Positions 1 to 5,437 of a DNA stretch of 5,604 nucleotides are shown one piece after another (position 1 is the stretch's first letter; every line of letters begins with the position of its first letter). The stretch is from Chloroflexota bacterium (lineage in GTDB: Bacteria > Chloroflexota > Dehalococcoidia > UBA2979): positions 1 through 5,604 of the forward strand of contig VGPB01000125.1 of assembly GCA_016875695.1 (NCBI GenBank), in the 5' to 3' direction. The notes beneath the pieces are model-generated. The model worked only from the letters and a program-made list of their open reading frames with translations, was not told where the DNA came from and did not search any database. The translations under genes and the position numbers were made by a program.

Positions 1-1210
1 GCGCCGGCTCGCGGCCGAGCAGCAGCGCCCCGAGCGCGGACAGCAGCGGCGCGGCCGCAGCGACGAGCAGCACGCTGCGCAGCGGCACGAGCTCGCCGGC
101 GATGCCCGCGAGGATCGGGCCGAGGGCGAGCGCCGCGCCGTTCACGACCACGAAGAGCGCAGTGGCGAGCGCGACGTCCTGCTCGTCGAAACCCTCGAAC
201 TCGAAGGGCAGACTGAGCAGGATCGGGAAGTACATCCACGTCAGGCCCTGCAGCAAGCCCACGGCGATGAGCAGCGGCACGCTGCCGGTGAGCACGAAGA
301 TGCCGAAGGTCGGCACCTGGGCGAGCGTGGTGATGAGCAGGAAGGGCAGGCGCCCGCCCGCGGCACGCAGCGCCCACGCCGCGGCGAGCGAGCCCGGGAT
401 GATCGCGACCGCCGCGCAGCCCAGCACGAGCCCGGTCTCGCCGTCGCCAAGCCCGAACTCGTCGCGCGCGACCTTCGGCCAGAACGTGAGGTAAATCGCC
501 CAGGTGCCGGCCCCGCCGACGCCGATCAGGCACAGCGCCAGCACGTCGCGGCGGGCGAAAAGCGCGAGCCATGAGCGGCGCCGCGCGCCCGCCGCGGTGG
601 CGAGCGGCGGCTGCGTCGGCGACGGCGCGGCTCGCGCGATGAACGTCCACGCGACGGCGCCGAGCGCGGCGAGCACGACGAACAGCGCCGTCAACGCGCG
701 CCAGCCGCCGAGCAGGCCGAGCAGCGCGCCGGATGTCCAGAAGCCGACCGTCTGCACGGTGCCGAAGCCGCTGTTGAAGACGCTGTTGGCGCGCGGGATC
801 TCGTGGCGGCCAAACCAGCCGGCGAGCAGCATCGTACGCACCGGATTGAGCGCCACGAAGACGATGGCGACGCCGAGCCGCATCGCGAGCTGCACCCAGT
901 AGAAGGGGAAGAGCGCGGCGAGCGCGATCAGCACGGCAGCGAGCGCGTACGCGACGCCCATTGCACGCAGCGGCGCGTAGCGCGCCATCAGCGCCGTCAC
1001 GGGCAGCGAGAATACGACCTGCCCGAGGAAGAACGCCGAGCTGAGCCAGCCCTGGGCCGCTGAGCCAATGCCCAGCTCCTCGCTCATGTCCGGCAGCAGC
1101 ACACCGAGCGTGAAGCCGTACCAGAGCATGCCCCACGAGCAGAGCACGAGGCCGCCCATGAGCACCCAGCGGTAGACGTGCAGCTGCGGCATCGGGGACG
1201 GGCTGATCAT
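1..1210 (-). CDS. MFS transporter, 12 TM, C-terminal tail cut by window edge
   Basis: This is an inner-membrane permease of the major facilitator superfamily; the substrate is not identifiable. Translating the complement gives 403 uninterrupted residues with no stop before the left edge. Hydrophobic stretches lie near residues 15-37, 53-75, 82-101, 104-122, 145-165, 170-190, 222-244, 260-282, 289-307, 311-332, 347-369 and 377-398. A polar loop at about 191-221 separates the two six-helix halves, so nearly the whole protein is present and only a short tail is missing. The loop after TM2 (about 74-84, MARYAPLRAMG) is a degenerate motif A without the usual DRxGR. A helix-3/4 loop with GWFGRHEIPRANS (131-143) is typical of the fold. 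The ATG at 1210 is chosen because GGGAG (1222-1218) sits 7 nt upstream; GTG at 1213 and ATG at 1192 are in-frame alternatives. The gene has its own promoter-like sequence and is not close to the MCT-like MFS gene upstream in sequence. Confidence 0.9.
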   Translation of the reverse strand, partial: MISPSPMPQLHVYRWVLMGGLVLCSWGMLWYGFTLGVLLPDMSEELGIGSAAQGWLSSAFFLGQVVFSLPVTALMARYAPLRAMGVAYALAAVLIALAALFPFYWVQLAMRLGVAIVFVALNPVRTMLLAGWFGRHEIPRANSVFNSGFGTVQTVGFWTSGALLGLLGGWRALTALFVVLAALGAVAWTFIARAAPSPTQPPLATAAGARRRSWLALFARRDVLALCLIGVGGAGTWAIYLTFWPKVARDEFGLGDGETGLVLGCAAVAIIPGSLAAAWALRAAGGRLPFLLITTLAQVPTFGIFVLTGSVPLLIAVGLLQGLTWMYFPILLSLPFEFEGFDEQDVALATALFVVVNGAALALGPILAGIAGELVPLRSVLLVAAAAPLLSALGALLLGREPA

Positions 1211-1238
1211 CACGCGGCTCCCGGTCGAGGGTTCGGGC

Positions 1239-1267
1239 AGTATAGGCGGTGCGTCACGGCGGGTCAG
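1239..1267 (-). promoter_or_regulatory. sigma-70-type promoter for the left MFS gene
   Basis: On the minus strand a -35 CTGACC (1267-1262, 4 of 6 matches to TTGACA) is followed by exactly 17 nt and a -10 TATACT (1244-1239, 5 of 6 matches to TATAAT). A start about 7 nt downstream would leave a leader of roughly 20 nt before the GGGAG and the ATG at 1210. This is the best consensus promoter in the window, and it suggests the transporter can be expressed apart from the hydrolase gene upstream. Promoter function is inferred. Confidence 0.55.
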
Positions 1268-1268
1268 T

Positions 1269-1292
1269 GCGGCGGAGCGTCGCCTCGGCCGC
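1269..1292 (-). terminator. GC-rich hairpin just after the hydrolase stop
   Basis: Arms 1269-1277 and 1284-1292 pair at 8 of 9 positions around a 6-nt loop, starting 7 nt after the hydrolase stop codon on the minus strand. There is no U-tract after it, so it is not a textbook intrinsic terminator. U-less GC-rich hairpins after stop codons are common in high-GC genomes. Its place between the hydrolase stop and the next promoter fits the end of a transcription unit, or a 3' stabilising structure. Confidence 0.35.
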
Positions 1293-1299
1293 GCTAAGC

Positions 1300-2100
1300 C
1301 TAGGCCGAAGCCACCAGCCTGTGCGCGGCGAGAAACTCGAGCAGCAGCGCGCGGAAAGGCTCGCGCGCGGTCATGAACACGCCGTGCCCGGCCTCGGGGA
1401 GGACCTCGGTGCGCGCGTTCGGTAGCGCGCGGCCGAGCACGATCGATCCGCGCGCGCCGGCGACGTCGTCCTTGCCGCCGACGACGACGAGCGCGGGACA
1501 CGTGACCATGTGCAGGTAGGGGGTCAGCGGGTGCTCGCGGGTGCCGGCGATGGCGCGCGCCTGCGCGACGAACGAGTCGCGGTGCTCGGGCCGCACCTCG
1601 CGCAGCGCGCCGCGCTGCTGCGCAGTGCGGTGCCCCGCGAAGGCGGGGGCCAGCTCGCCGCCGGCAAGCGCCGCGGGACCAATGCGCGCGAGCTCCCCCT
1701 GCAGGTACCAGTTCTCGGCGGCGGCCACGTTCACCTCGCTGGACCCGGAGTCGAGCACGAGCGCCAAGCAGCGCTGCGGAGCGTCGAGCGCGAAGCGGAG
1801 CGCCACGAGCACGCCCCACGAGACACCGAAGATCACCGCCCGCTCGATCGCGAGGTGGTCCAGCAGCGCGACGAGGTCTGCGGCGTACAGCGGCAGCGAG
1901 TAGCGCGGTGCGGGGCCGGAGCGGCCGAGCCCGCGCTGGTCCCAGCTGACCGTGCGGAAACGCTGCGCGTACCAGTCGAGGTCGTCGCGCTCGAAGCGTT
2001 CGCCGCTGTCGCCCAGGCCGTGGCAGTACACAAGCGCGGGCGTGCCACTCCCGGCGTCCACGTAGTGGATGCGCACGTCGCCGCTGTTGAAATCACTCAT
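1300..2100 (-). CDS. alpha/beta-fold hydrolase (esterase / lactonase-like)
   Basis: A 266-residue serine hydrolase of the alpha/beta superfamily, probably cytoplasmic since no signal peptide is visible. The catalytic elements are in the right order and spacing: oxyanion-hole motif CHGLGDS (26-32), a VSWDQRGLGRSG strand-turn (51-62), nucleophile elbow GVSWG with Ser94, an acidic residue Asp211 or Asp212 in VVGGKDD, and His239 in EAGHGVF. The cap region is about 128-190. The length is normal for the family. Family members cleave carboxylic esters, lactones, amides, C-C bonds or epoxides; the sequence does not decide among these, and the Asp after strand 6 with a Ser nucleophile argues against a haloalkane dehalogenase or epoxide hydrolase. 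The start at 2100 has GGGAGAGG (2118-2111) 10 nt upstream. The frame stays open far upstream, but that part overlaps the previous gene and shows no family similarity. It lies 35 nt downstream of the MFS gene, so it is probably co-transcribed. Confidence 0.92.
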   Translation of the reverse strand: MSDFNSGDVRIHYVDAGSGTPALVYCHGLGDSGERFERDDLDWYAQRFRTVSWDQRGLGRSGPAPRYSLPLYAADLVALLDHLAIERAVIFGVSWGVLVALRFALDAPQRCLALVLDSGSSEVNVAAAENWYLQGELARIGPAALAGGELAPAFAGHRTAQQRGALREVRPEHRDSFVAQARAIAGTREHPLTPYLHMVTCPALVVVGGKDDVAGARGSIVLGRALPNARTEVLPEAGHGVFMTAREPFRALLLEFLAAHRLVASA

Positions 2101-2135
2101 GGCGCTGGCACCTCTCCCGCGCGATGTGCGCGCCG

Positions 2136-3398
2136 CTAGTGCGCGGGCACCGCGAGCGGCACGCCCGCGCCACCGCCAGTGGCGTCGGACCACGGCGCAC
2201 GGCGGATCATCGAGACGGCAATGGCCGCCGCGAGCGCGAGCAGGCCGAACACGATGAACACCGGCACGTACGTACCGGTCTCGTCGAAGTACAGGCCGGC
2301 GAGCACGGGCGAGAGCACGCCCGCCGGCATCTGCGCGGCACCGATGAGCCCGTTGATCGTCGCGACGCGGCGCGGGCCGAAGTAGTCCGCGACGACGGCG
2401 AGCTGCATCACGACCCAGGCCGCCTGCCCGAACGCGAACGTCATGAAGTACACCGGCAGTAGCCACACGCGATCGCTCGAGGTGAGCGCGAAGACGACCA
2501 TGCCGATGCCCTGCAGCGCGAAGGCCGCGACGAACAGGCGCTTGCGGCCGATGCGGTCACCGAGGAAGCCGCTGGCGGGGCGGAACGCGATCTGACAGAT
2601 CGCGTAGGCGACGCCCACAGAGGCGGCGGCGCCGGTGGAGAAGCCCTCCGCTTTGAGGTGCGGGATCTGGTGCACGATCCAGCCCATGATCGCCGCGCCG
2701 TTGCATGCGCCCGCGAAGGCGAGCAGGTAGAACATCGGCGTGTGCAAGGCCTGAGACACGCTCATACCGCTGGCCGCGACGGTCACGGCGATCTCCTCGG
2801 CGGTGAGCGTGACGCCGTCGGGGCCCAACCCGAGCTTGCTGGGATCGTCGCGCACGAAGAGCGCGAGCGGGACGGTGAGGACGAGCAGCAGCACGCTCGA
2901 CACGACGAGCGTATCGCGCCAGCCGATCGCCGAGATGAGCCATGAGAGCGGGAGCACGAGCGCGTAGCCGGCGCCGTTGCCGGCGTTCAGCACGCCCATG
3001 GCGCGCCCGCGGAAGCGGCGGAACCAGCGCATCAGCGCGGCGGAGTAGGCGACGAACGAGCCAACGCTCTGACCGAGCGCGATGACAACGCTCGCCGCGT
3101 AGTACATGCCCTTGGAATGCGCCTGCGAGAACATGAGGATGCCGATGGCGAGCACGATCGCGCCCGCGATCGCCATCTTGCGCGGGCCGATGCGGTCGAC
3201 CATGAGCCCGGTGACGGGCGCCATCAGCCCCTGCTCGAAACTGCGGATAGAGAAGCCGAGCGCGATCACGGCCGTGCTCCAGCCGAGCTCCTCGCGCAGC
3301 GGCTCGATGAAGATGCCGAAGCTCCAGACGGAGATGCCGGCAGTGAAGAAGTTGCCGACGGCCCCCGAACCCGCGATCACCCAGCCGTAGAAGGGCAT
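2136..3398 (-). CDS. MFS transporter, monocarboxylate porter / oxalate-formate antiporter type
   Basis: A 420-residue inner-membrane carrier with 12 predicted helices (about 6-30, 42-64, 75-93, 100-120, 133-157, 163-182, 222-243, 256-276, 288-307, 311-333, 345-370, 376-397). Canonical motif A occurs in both halves: GLMVDRIGPRK (64-74) and GFLGDRIGRKR (277-287). The opening FYGWVI, then RWFRRFRGRAMG (124-135) with the following G-rich helix, and IGWRDTL (158-164) are the usual signature of the MCT/OFA branch. That branch moves small organic acids such as monocarboxylates, formate/oxalate or related anions, often with protons; the actual substrate here is inferred only at that level. The ATG at 3398 is chosen because TM1 begins right after it, but no Shine-Dalgarno precedes it. 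A strong GGAAGGA lies farther upstream (3446-3440), facing an in-frame ATC at 3431. The gene sits between the VOC and hydrolase genes in the same direction. Confidence 0.92.
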   Translation of the reverse strand: MPFYGWVIAGSGAVGNFFTAGISVWSFGIFIEPLREELGWSTAVIALGFSIRSFEQGLMAPVTGLMVDRIGPRKMAIAGAIVLAIGILMFSQAHSKGMYYAASVVIALGQSVGSFVAYSAALMRWFRRFRGRAMGVLNAGNGAGYALVLPLSWLISAIGWRDTLVVSSVLLLVLTVPLALFVRDDPSKLGLGPDGVTLTAEEIAVTVAASGMSVSQALHTPMFYLLAFAGACNGAAIMGWIVHQIPHLKAEGFSTGAAASVGVAYAICQIAFRPASGFLGDRIGRKRLFVAAFALQGIGMVVFALTSSDRVWLLPVYFMTFAFGQAAWVVMQLAVVADYFGPRRVATINGLIGAAQMPAGVLSPVLAGLYFDETGTYVPVFIVFGLLALAAAIAVSMIRRAPWSDATGGGAGVPLAVPAH

Positions 3399-3428
3399 GT
3401 TGAAGCAGCGGGTGGGGCGCGGGCTGGC

Positions 3429-3455
3429 GATCGTCGGAGTCCTTCCGGTCGGAAG
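3429..3455 (-). promoter_or_regulatory. Shine-Dalgarno in a small palindrome, facing a possible AUC start
   Basis: In the 86-nt gap before the MCT-like gene, the minus strand has GGAAGGA (3446-3440), then 8 nt, then ATC (3431-3429) in frame with the transporter 11 codons before its ATG. CTTCCG (3442-3447) and its complement CGGAAG (3450-3455) form a perfect 6+2+6 palindrome that would pair with most of this ribosome site. Either this is the true ribosome entry with a rare start codon, or the palindrome is a binding site or RNA hairpin and the ATG at 3398 is used without a Shine-Dalgarno through coupling. The sequence shows the elements; their use is inferred. Confidence 0.3.
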
Positions 3456-3484
3456 CGCGCGCGGTGGGGCGCAGCGGCTCGCCG

Positions 3485-3904
3485 CTACTCGGCGGGCATG
3501 CGGTTGAGCTCGACGAACACGTTGCCGTTGGACAGCGGGTGGACCCACGCCGAGTTGGGGGAGTCCGCCTCGCGCGCGATCCTACCGCCCGCGGACTCAA
3601 TACGCTGCACCATGGCCTCGAGGTCGGCGACCTGCAGGCCGACGAGGTACAGCCCCTCGCCGTTGGGGTAGGCGTCGCCCTGGCGCATGTTCATGAAGCG
3701 CAGCAACGCGCTGTCGTCGCGCTCCGGCTGGATCATCTCCAGCACGGGGCCGTCGTCGGTGCCAAGCATGATGCCCTTGAAGCCCCAGCGCTGGGTGTTC
3801 ACCTCGCCAACGGGCTTGAGGCCGAAGAACTGCTCGTAGCGCTTCACGCCCGCCTCGAGGTCGCGCACGGCGACCGAGAAGTACTGGAATCGCAGGTCCG
3901 CCAT
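3485..3904 (-). CDS. VOC-superfamily (glyoxalase-fold) protein lacking metal histidines
   Basis: A 139-residue single-domain protein with two beta-alpha-beta-beta-beta modules: residues 5-60 (FQYFSVAVRDLEAGVKRYEQ, then FFGL, ending VLEMIQP) and 85-135 (YLVGLQVADLEAMVQRIESAGG, ending VFVELNR). The length is normal for the family. VOC enzymes (glyoxalase I, methylmalonyl-CoA epimerase, extradiol dioxygenases, thiol transferases) usually bind a divalent metal by His and Glu. Aligning by eye to the epimerase pattern, the two Glu ligands remain (Glu56, Glu132), but the first His is Tyr8 and the second is Leu87. A standard metal site is therefore unlikely; it may be a binding or resistance protein, or have an unusual site. 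The start at 3904 is supported by a strong GAGGAGGGG (3918-3910) 5 nt upstream. It is first in the minus-strand unit and divergent from the acyl-CoA dehydrogenase. Confidence 0.9.
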   Translation of the reverse strand: MADLRFQYFSVAVRDLEAGVKRYEQFFGLKPVGEVNTQRWGFKGIMLGTDDGPVLEMIQPERDDSALLRFMNMRQGDAYPNGEGLYLVGLQVADLEAMVQRIESAGGRIAREADSPNSAWVHPLSNGNVFVELNRMPAE

Positions 3905-3941
3905 TGGTGCCCCTCCTCGCTCCGCGCGACCAGTGGCAGCC

Positions 3942-4029
3942 GCGCGGGCACGATACCACCGCGCCGGCCCGGCGCGAGCGCCCGACGGCACAGCGGGCGC
4001 GCGGCAGCGTATCGTGCGCGTGCCCGCGC
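3942..4029. promoter_or_regulatory. divergent control region with mirror-image -10-like boxes
   Basis: Between the VOC and dehydrogenase starts, GCACGATAC (3948-3956) is the exact reverse complement of GTATCGTGC (4009-4017), and GCGCGGGCACG (3942-3952) is the exact reverse complement of CGTGCCCGCGC (4019-4029). The right side equals the inverted left side with 6 extra nt inserted. Each arm carries TATCGT in its outward direction (minus 3955-3950; plus 4010-4015), a 4-of-6 match to a -10 box, which would give leaders of about 39 and 29 nt to the two ATGs. The -35 regions are poor (GGCACA at 3987-3992 for the plus side), as expected for regulated promoters. The assignment as paired promoters or operators is inferred. 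Confidence 0.45.
3960..3976. repeat. 17-bp perfect palindrome, operator candidate
   Basis: CGCGCCGG (3960-3967), one central base, and CCGGCGCG (3969-3976) form an 8+1+8 perfect palindrome inside the divergent spacer. It lies just upstream of the minus-strand -10-like hexamer, within its -10/-35 interval, so a protein bound there would most directly affect the VOC operon. It contains only G and C, so chance occurrence in such GC-rich DNA is more likely than for a mixed sequence. No regulator gene is adjacent in the window. Confidence 0.35.
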
Positions 4030-4050
4030 CCGGAGCCCACGGAGGAACGC

Positions 4051-5208
4051 ATGCCCGAGCACCTGCCGCCCGAACTACTGGCCCTGCGCGAGCGCGCACA
4101 GGCGTTCATCGAGGCGGAGCTCGCGCCGCTCGAAGCGCAGCTGCCGGCGGGCGCCGACGCCGCGGGCGTGGACGCCGCGACCCGGGCCGAGGTGCGCCGG
4201 CGCTCGGCGGCGGCGGGCTTCTTCGGCATGACGCAGCCTCGCGAGTACGGCGGCTCCGCCGCCGACGCGCTCACGCTGACCGTCGTGCGGGAGGCGTTCG
4301 CGGCGAGCAACCTGCTGGTCGCGGACTTCGTGCTCGGGCCCGGGCCCGGCGCGCTGGCGGCGGCGACCGGGGGGCTGCGCACGCGCTACCTCGAACCGCT
4401 GATGCGCGGCGAGCAGGCCGCGGGGTTCGCGTTCACCGAGCCGTCCGGGGCGGACGCGCCGCGCCCGACGTACGCGGAGCGCGACGGCGAGCGGCTGCTG
4501 GTCACCGGACGCAAGTCGTACGTCTCCAACGGGCCGTTCTGCGACTTCTTCACGGTGCTCGTAAACGTGGAGCCGGCGGGCGACGCGCCGAGCGGGATGG
4601 CGCTGCTGGTGGTCGATCGCGACACGCCGGGACTGAGCATGCCGCGGCAGTTCACGACGCTCGACGGCTCGCTGCACTGCGAGCTAGCGTTCGAGCGCAT
4701 GGCGGTGCCTGCCTCGAACGTGATCGGCGAGGTGGGCGGGGGGATGGGGCGCGCGCTCGGGCAGATCGGCGACATGCGGCTCGCGGTGGGTGCACGCGCG
4801 GCGGGCACGGCGATGTGGGTCGTCGACTACACGCGCGAGCACGTCTCGCAGCCGCACCGCCAGGGCGGAAAGCTGGCCGACCGCGAGGGAGTGCGGCGCA
4901 TCCTCGCCGAGATGATGATCGACACGTACGCTGCGCGCTCCGTTGTGTACCGCACGGCGCGGCTGGCGGCGGGCGGTGCGGACGTGATGAACGAGGGCGC
5001 GCTCGCGAAGGTGTTCGCGACGGAGGCGGTCGGCCGTGTGGTAGACCAGGCGATCCAGCTCGTCGGCGGCAACGCGCTGATCACGGGGCATCCGCTGGAG
5101 CGGCTTTACCGCGAGGTGCGCTCGCTGCGCATCGCGGAGGGCGCGTCAGACCTGCTGCGGCTCAACGTCGCGCGCGGCATCCTCGAGTTCGGGGCGGGAC
5201 GCGTCTAG
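4051..5208 (+). CDS. acyl-CoA dehydrogenase family protein
   Basis: A 385-residue FAD-dependent flavoenzyme, a normal length for the family, which oxidises acyl-CoA to trans-2-enoyl-CoA and passes electrons to ETF. The N-terminal helical domain is about 8-120 (GFFGMTQPREYGG at 57-69). The central beta domain has the flavin-contact motif FAFTEPSGAD (126-135) and GRKSYVSNGP (153-162). The C-terminal helical domain is about 228-385, with QLVGGNAL (336-343) and LYREVRSLRIAEGASDLLRL (352-371), in which Glu363 aligns with the catalytic glutamate of the medium-chain enzyme. Oddities: the usual TEPxAGSD loop is one residue shorter and reads TEPSGAD, and the usual Q in the C-terminal PxxxxQ segment is missing (KLADREGVRR, 274-283). 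The start at 4051 has GGAGG (4041-4045) 5 nt upstream; the frame is open farther upstream but only over the regulatory spacer. It is alone on the plus strand and divergent from the VOC operon, with which it probably shares control. The substrate is unknown. Confidence 0.93.
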   Translation: MPEHLPPELLALRERAQAFIEAELAPLEAQLPAGADAAGVDAATRAEVRRRSAAAGFFGMTQPREYGGSAADALTLTVVREAFAASNLLVADFVLGPGPGALAAATGGLRTRYLEPLMRGEQAAGFAFTEPSGADAPRPTYAERDGERLLVTGRKSYVSNGPFCDFFTVLVNVEPAGDAPSGMALLVVDRDTPGLSMPRQFTTLDGSLHCELAFERMAVPASNVIGEVGGGMGRALGQIGDMRLAVGARAAGTAMWVVDYTREHVSQPHRQGGKLADREGVRRILAEMMIDTYAARSVVYRTARLAAGGADVMNEGALAKVFATEAVGRVVDQAIQLVGGNALITGHPLERLYREVRSLRIAEGASDLLRLNVARGILEFGAGRV

Positions 5209-5242
5209 GAGGGATTAGCAGGCTGCTGAAGAAGCGCAGGCA

Positions 5243-5282
5243 GATGGTGGAGTACGGAGGCGAGGGGCCGCAGCCACCCATC
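5243..5282 (+). terminator. possible hairpin downstream of the dehydrogenase
   Basis: GATGGTGG (5243-5250) pairs with CCACCCATC (5274-5282) with one bulged C. CGG (5255-5257) and CCG (5268-5270) could pair inside it. It starts 34 nt after the dehydrogenase stop. No T-run follows, so an intrinsic terminator is only a weak call. The remainder of 5209-5343 holds no gene that I recognise; a plus-strand frame through it is open but has no start with a ribosome site and no family features. Confidence 0.25.
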
Positions 5283-5337
5283 TCCGTCGTGACGTTGCGT
5301 TGTTGGGGTTCTGCGGCACGGTCGTGGACGCACGAAG

Positions 5338-5343
5338 TCTAGC
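5338..5343. other. putative IS481-type target site TCTAGC
   Basis: TCTAGC lies immediately before the TGT that starts the insertion sequence. IS481-type elements are known to insert at NCTAGN and duplicate the six bases, so this would be the left copy of the target duplication. The right copy is outside the window, so the duplication itself is not seen. Confidence 0.55.
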
Positions 5344-5381
5344 TGTACTGATTACATACCTGCGAGACGGCTGACTGCAGG

Positions 5382-5436
5382 GGGACCTCCGACGAGACTT
5401 GGGGTTGCGAAAGCTCCGAGTTCCGAAGGAGGTCCC
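5382..5436 (+). promoter_or_regulatory. leader hairpin sequestering the transposase ribosome site
   Basis: GGGACCTCC (5382-5390) is the exact reverse complement of GGAGGTCCC (5428-5436), which contains the core of the transposase Shine-Dalgarno. The 37-nt interval can form an inner helix (GACTTGGGG with CTCCGAGTT, including G-U pairs). An RNA that begins upstream of 5382 could hide the ribosome site. One starting inside the loop could not. Such fold-back inhibition of read-through transcripts is established for other transposons such as IS10; its operation here is inferred. Confidence 0.5.
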
Positions 5437-5437
5437 G

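Noticed and set aside
102..1063. Plus-strand open frames across the left MFS gene
   Set aside because: Antisense shadows of a 12-helix transporter; compositions rich in Ser/Pro/Ala/Arg and no ribosome sites of note.
2101..2466. N-terminal extension of the hydrolase frame (about 122 residues)
   Set aside because: It overlaps the transporter gene out of frame, is Arg/Ala-rich without domain features, and the ATG at 2100 has its own ribosome site and begins the family-like sequence.
3904..4050. Upstream extension of the dehydrogenase frame from a TTG at 3904
   Set aside because: It would cover the whole divergent spacer with no ribosome site; GGAGG at 4041 and family length both support 4051.
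3933..5342. Long plus-strand Arg/Ala-rich open frame overlapping the dehydrogenase
   Set aside because: A GC-bias shadow frame; low-complexity composition and no recognisable motif, whereas the dehydrogenase frame has clear family motifs.
5204..5343. TCTAG repeats at 5204-5208 and 5338-5342 as ends of a 134-bp miniature element
   Set aside because: The first copy is the dehydrogenase stop codon context; the enclosed sequence has no terminal inverted repeats, and CTAG occurs at other places in the window (1300, 2136, 4683).
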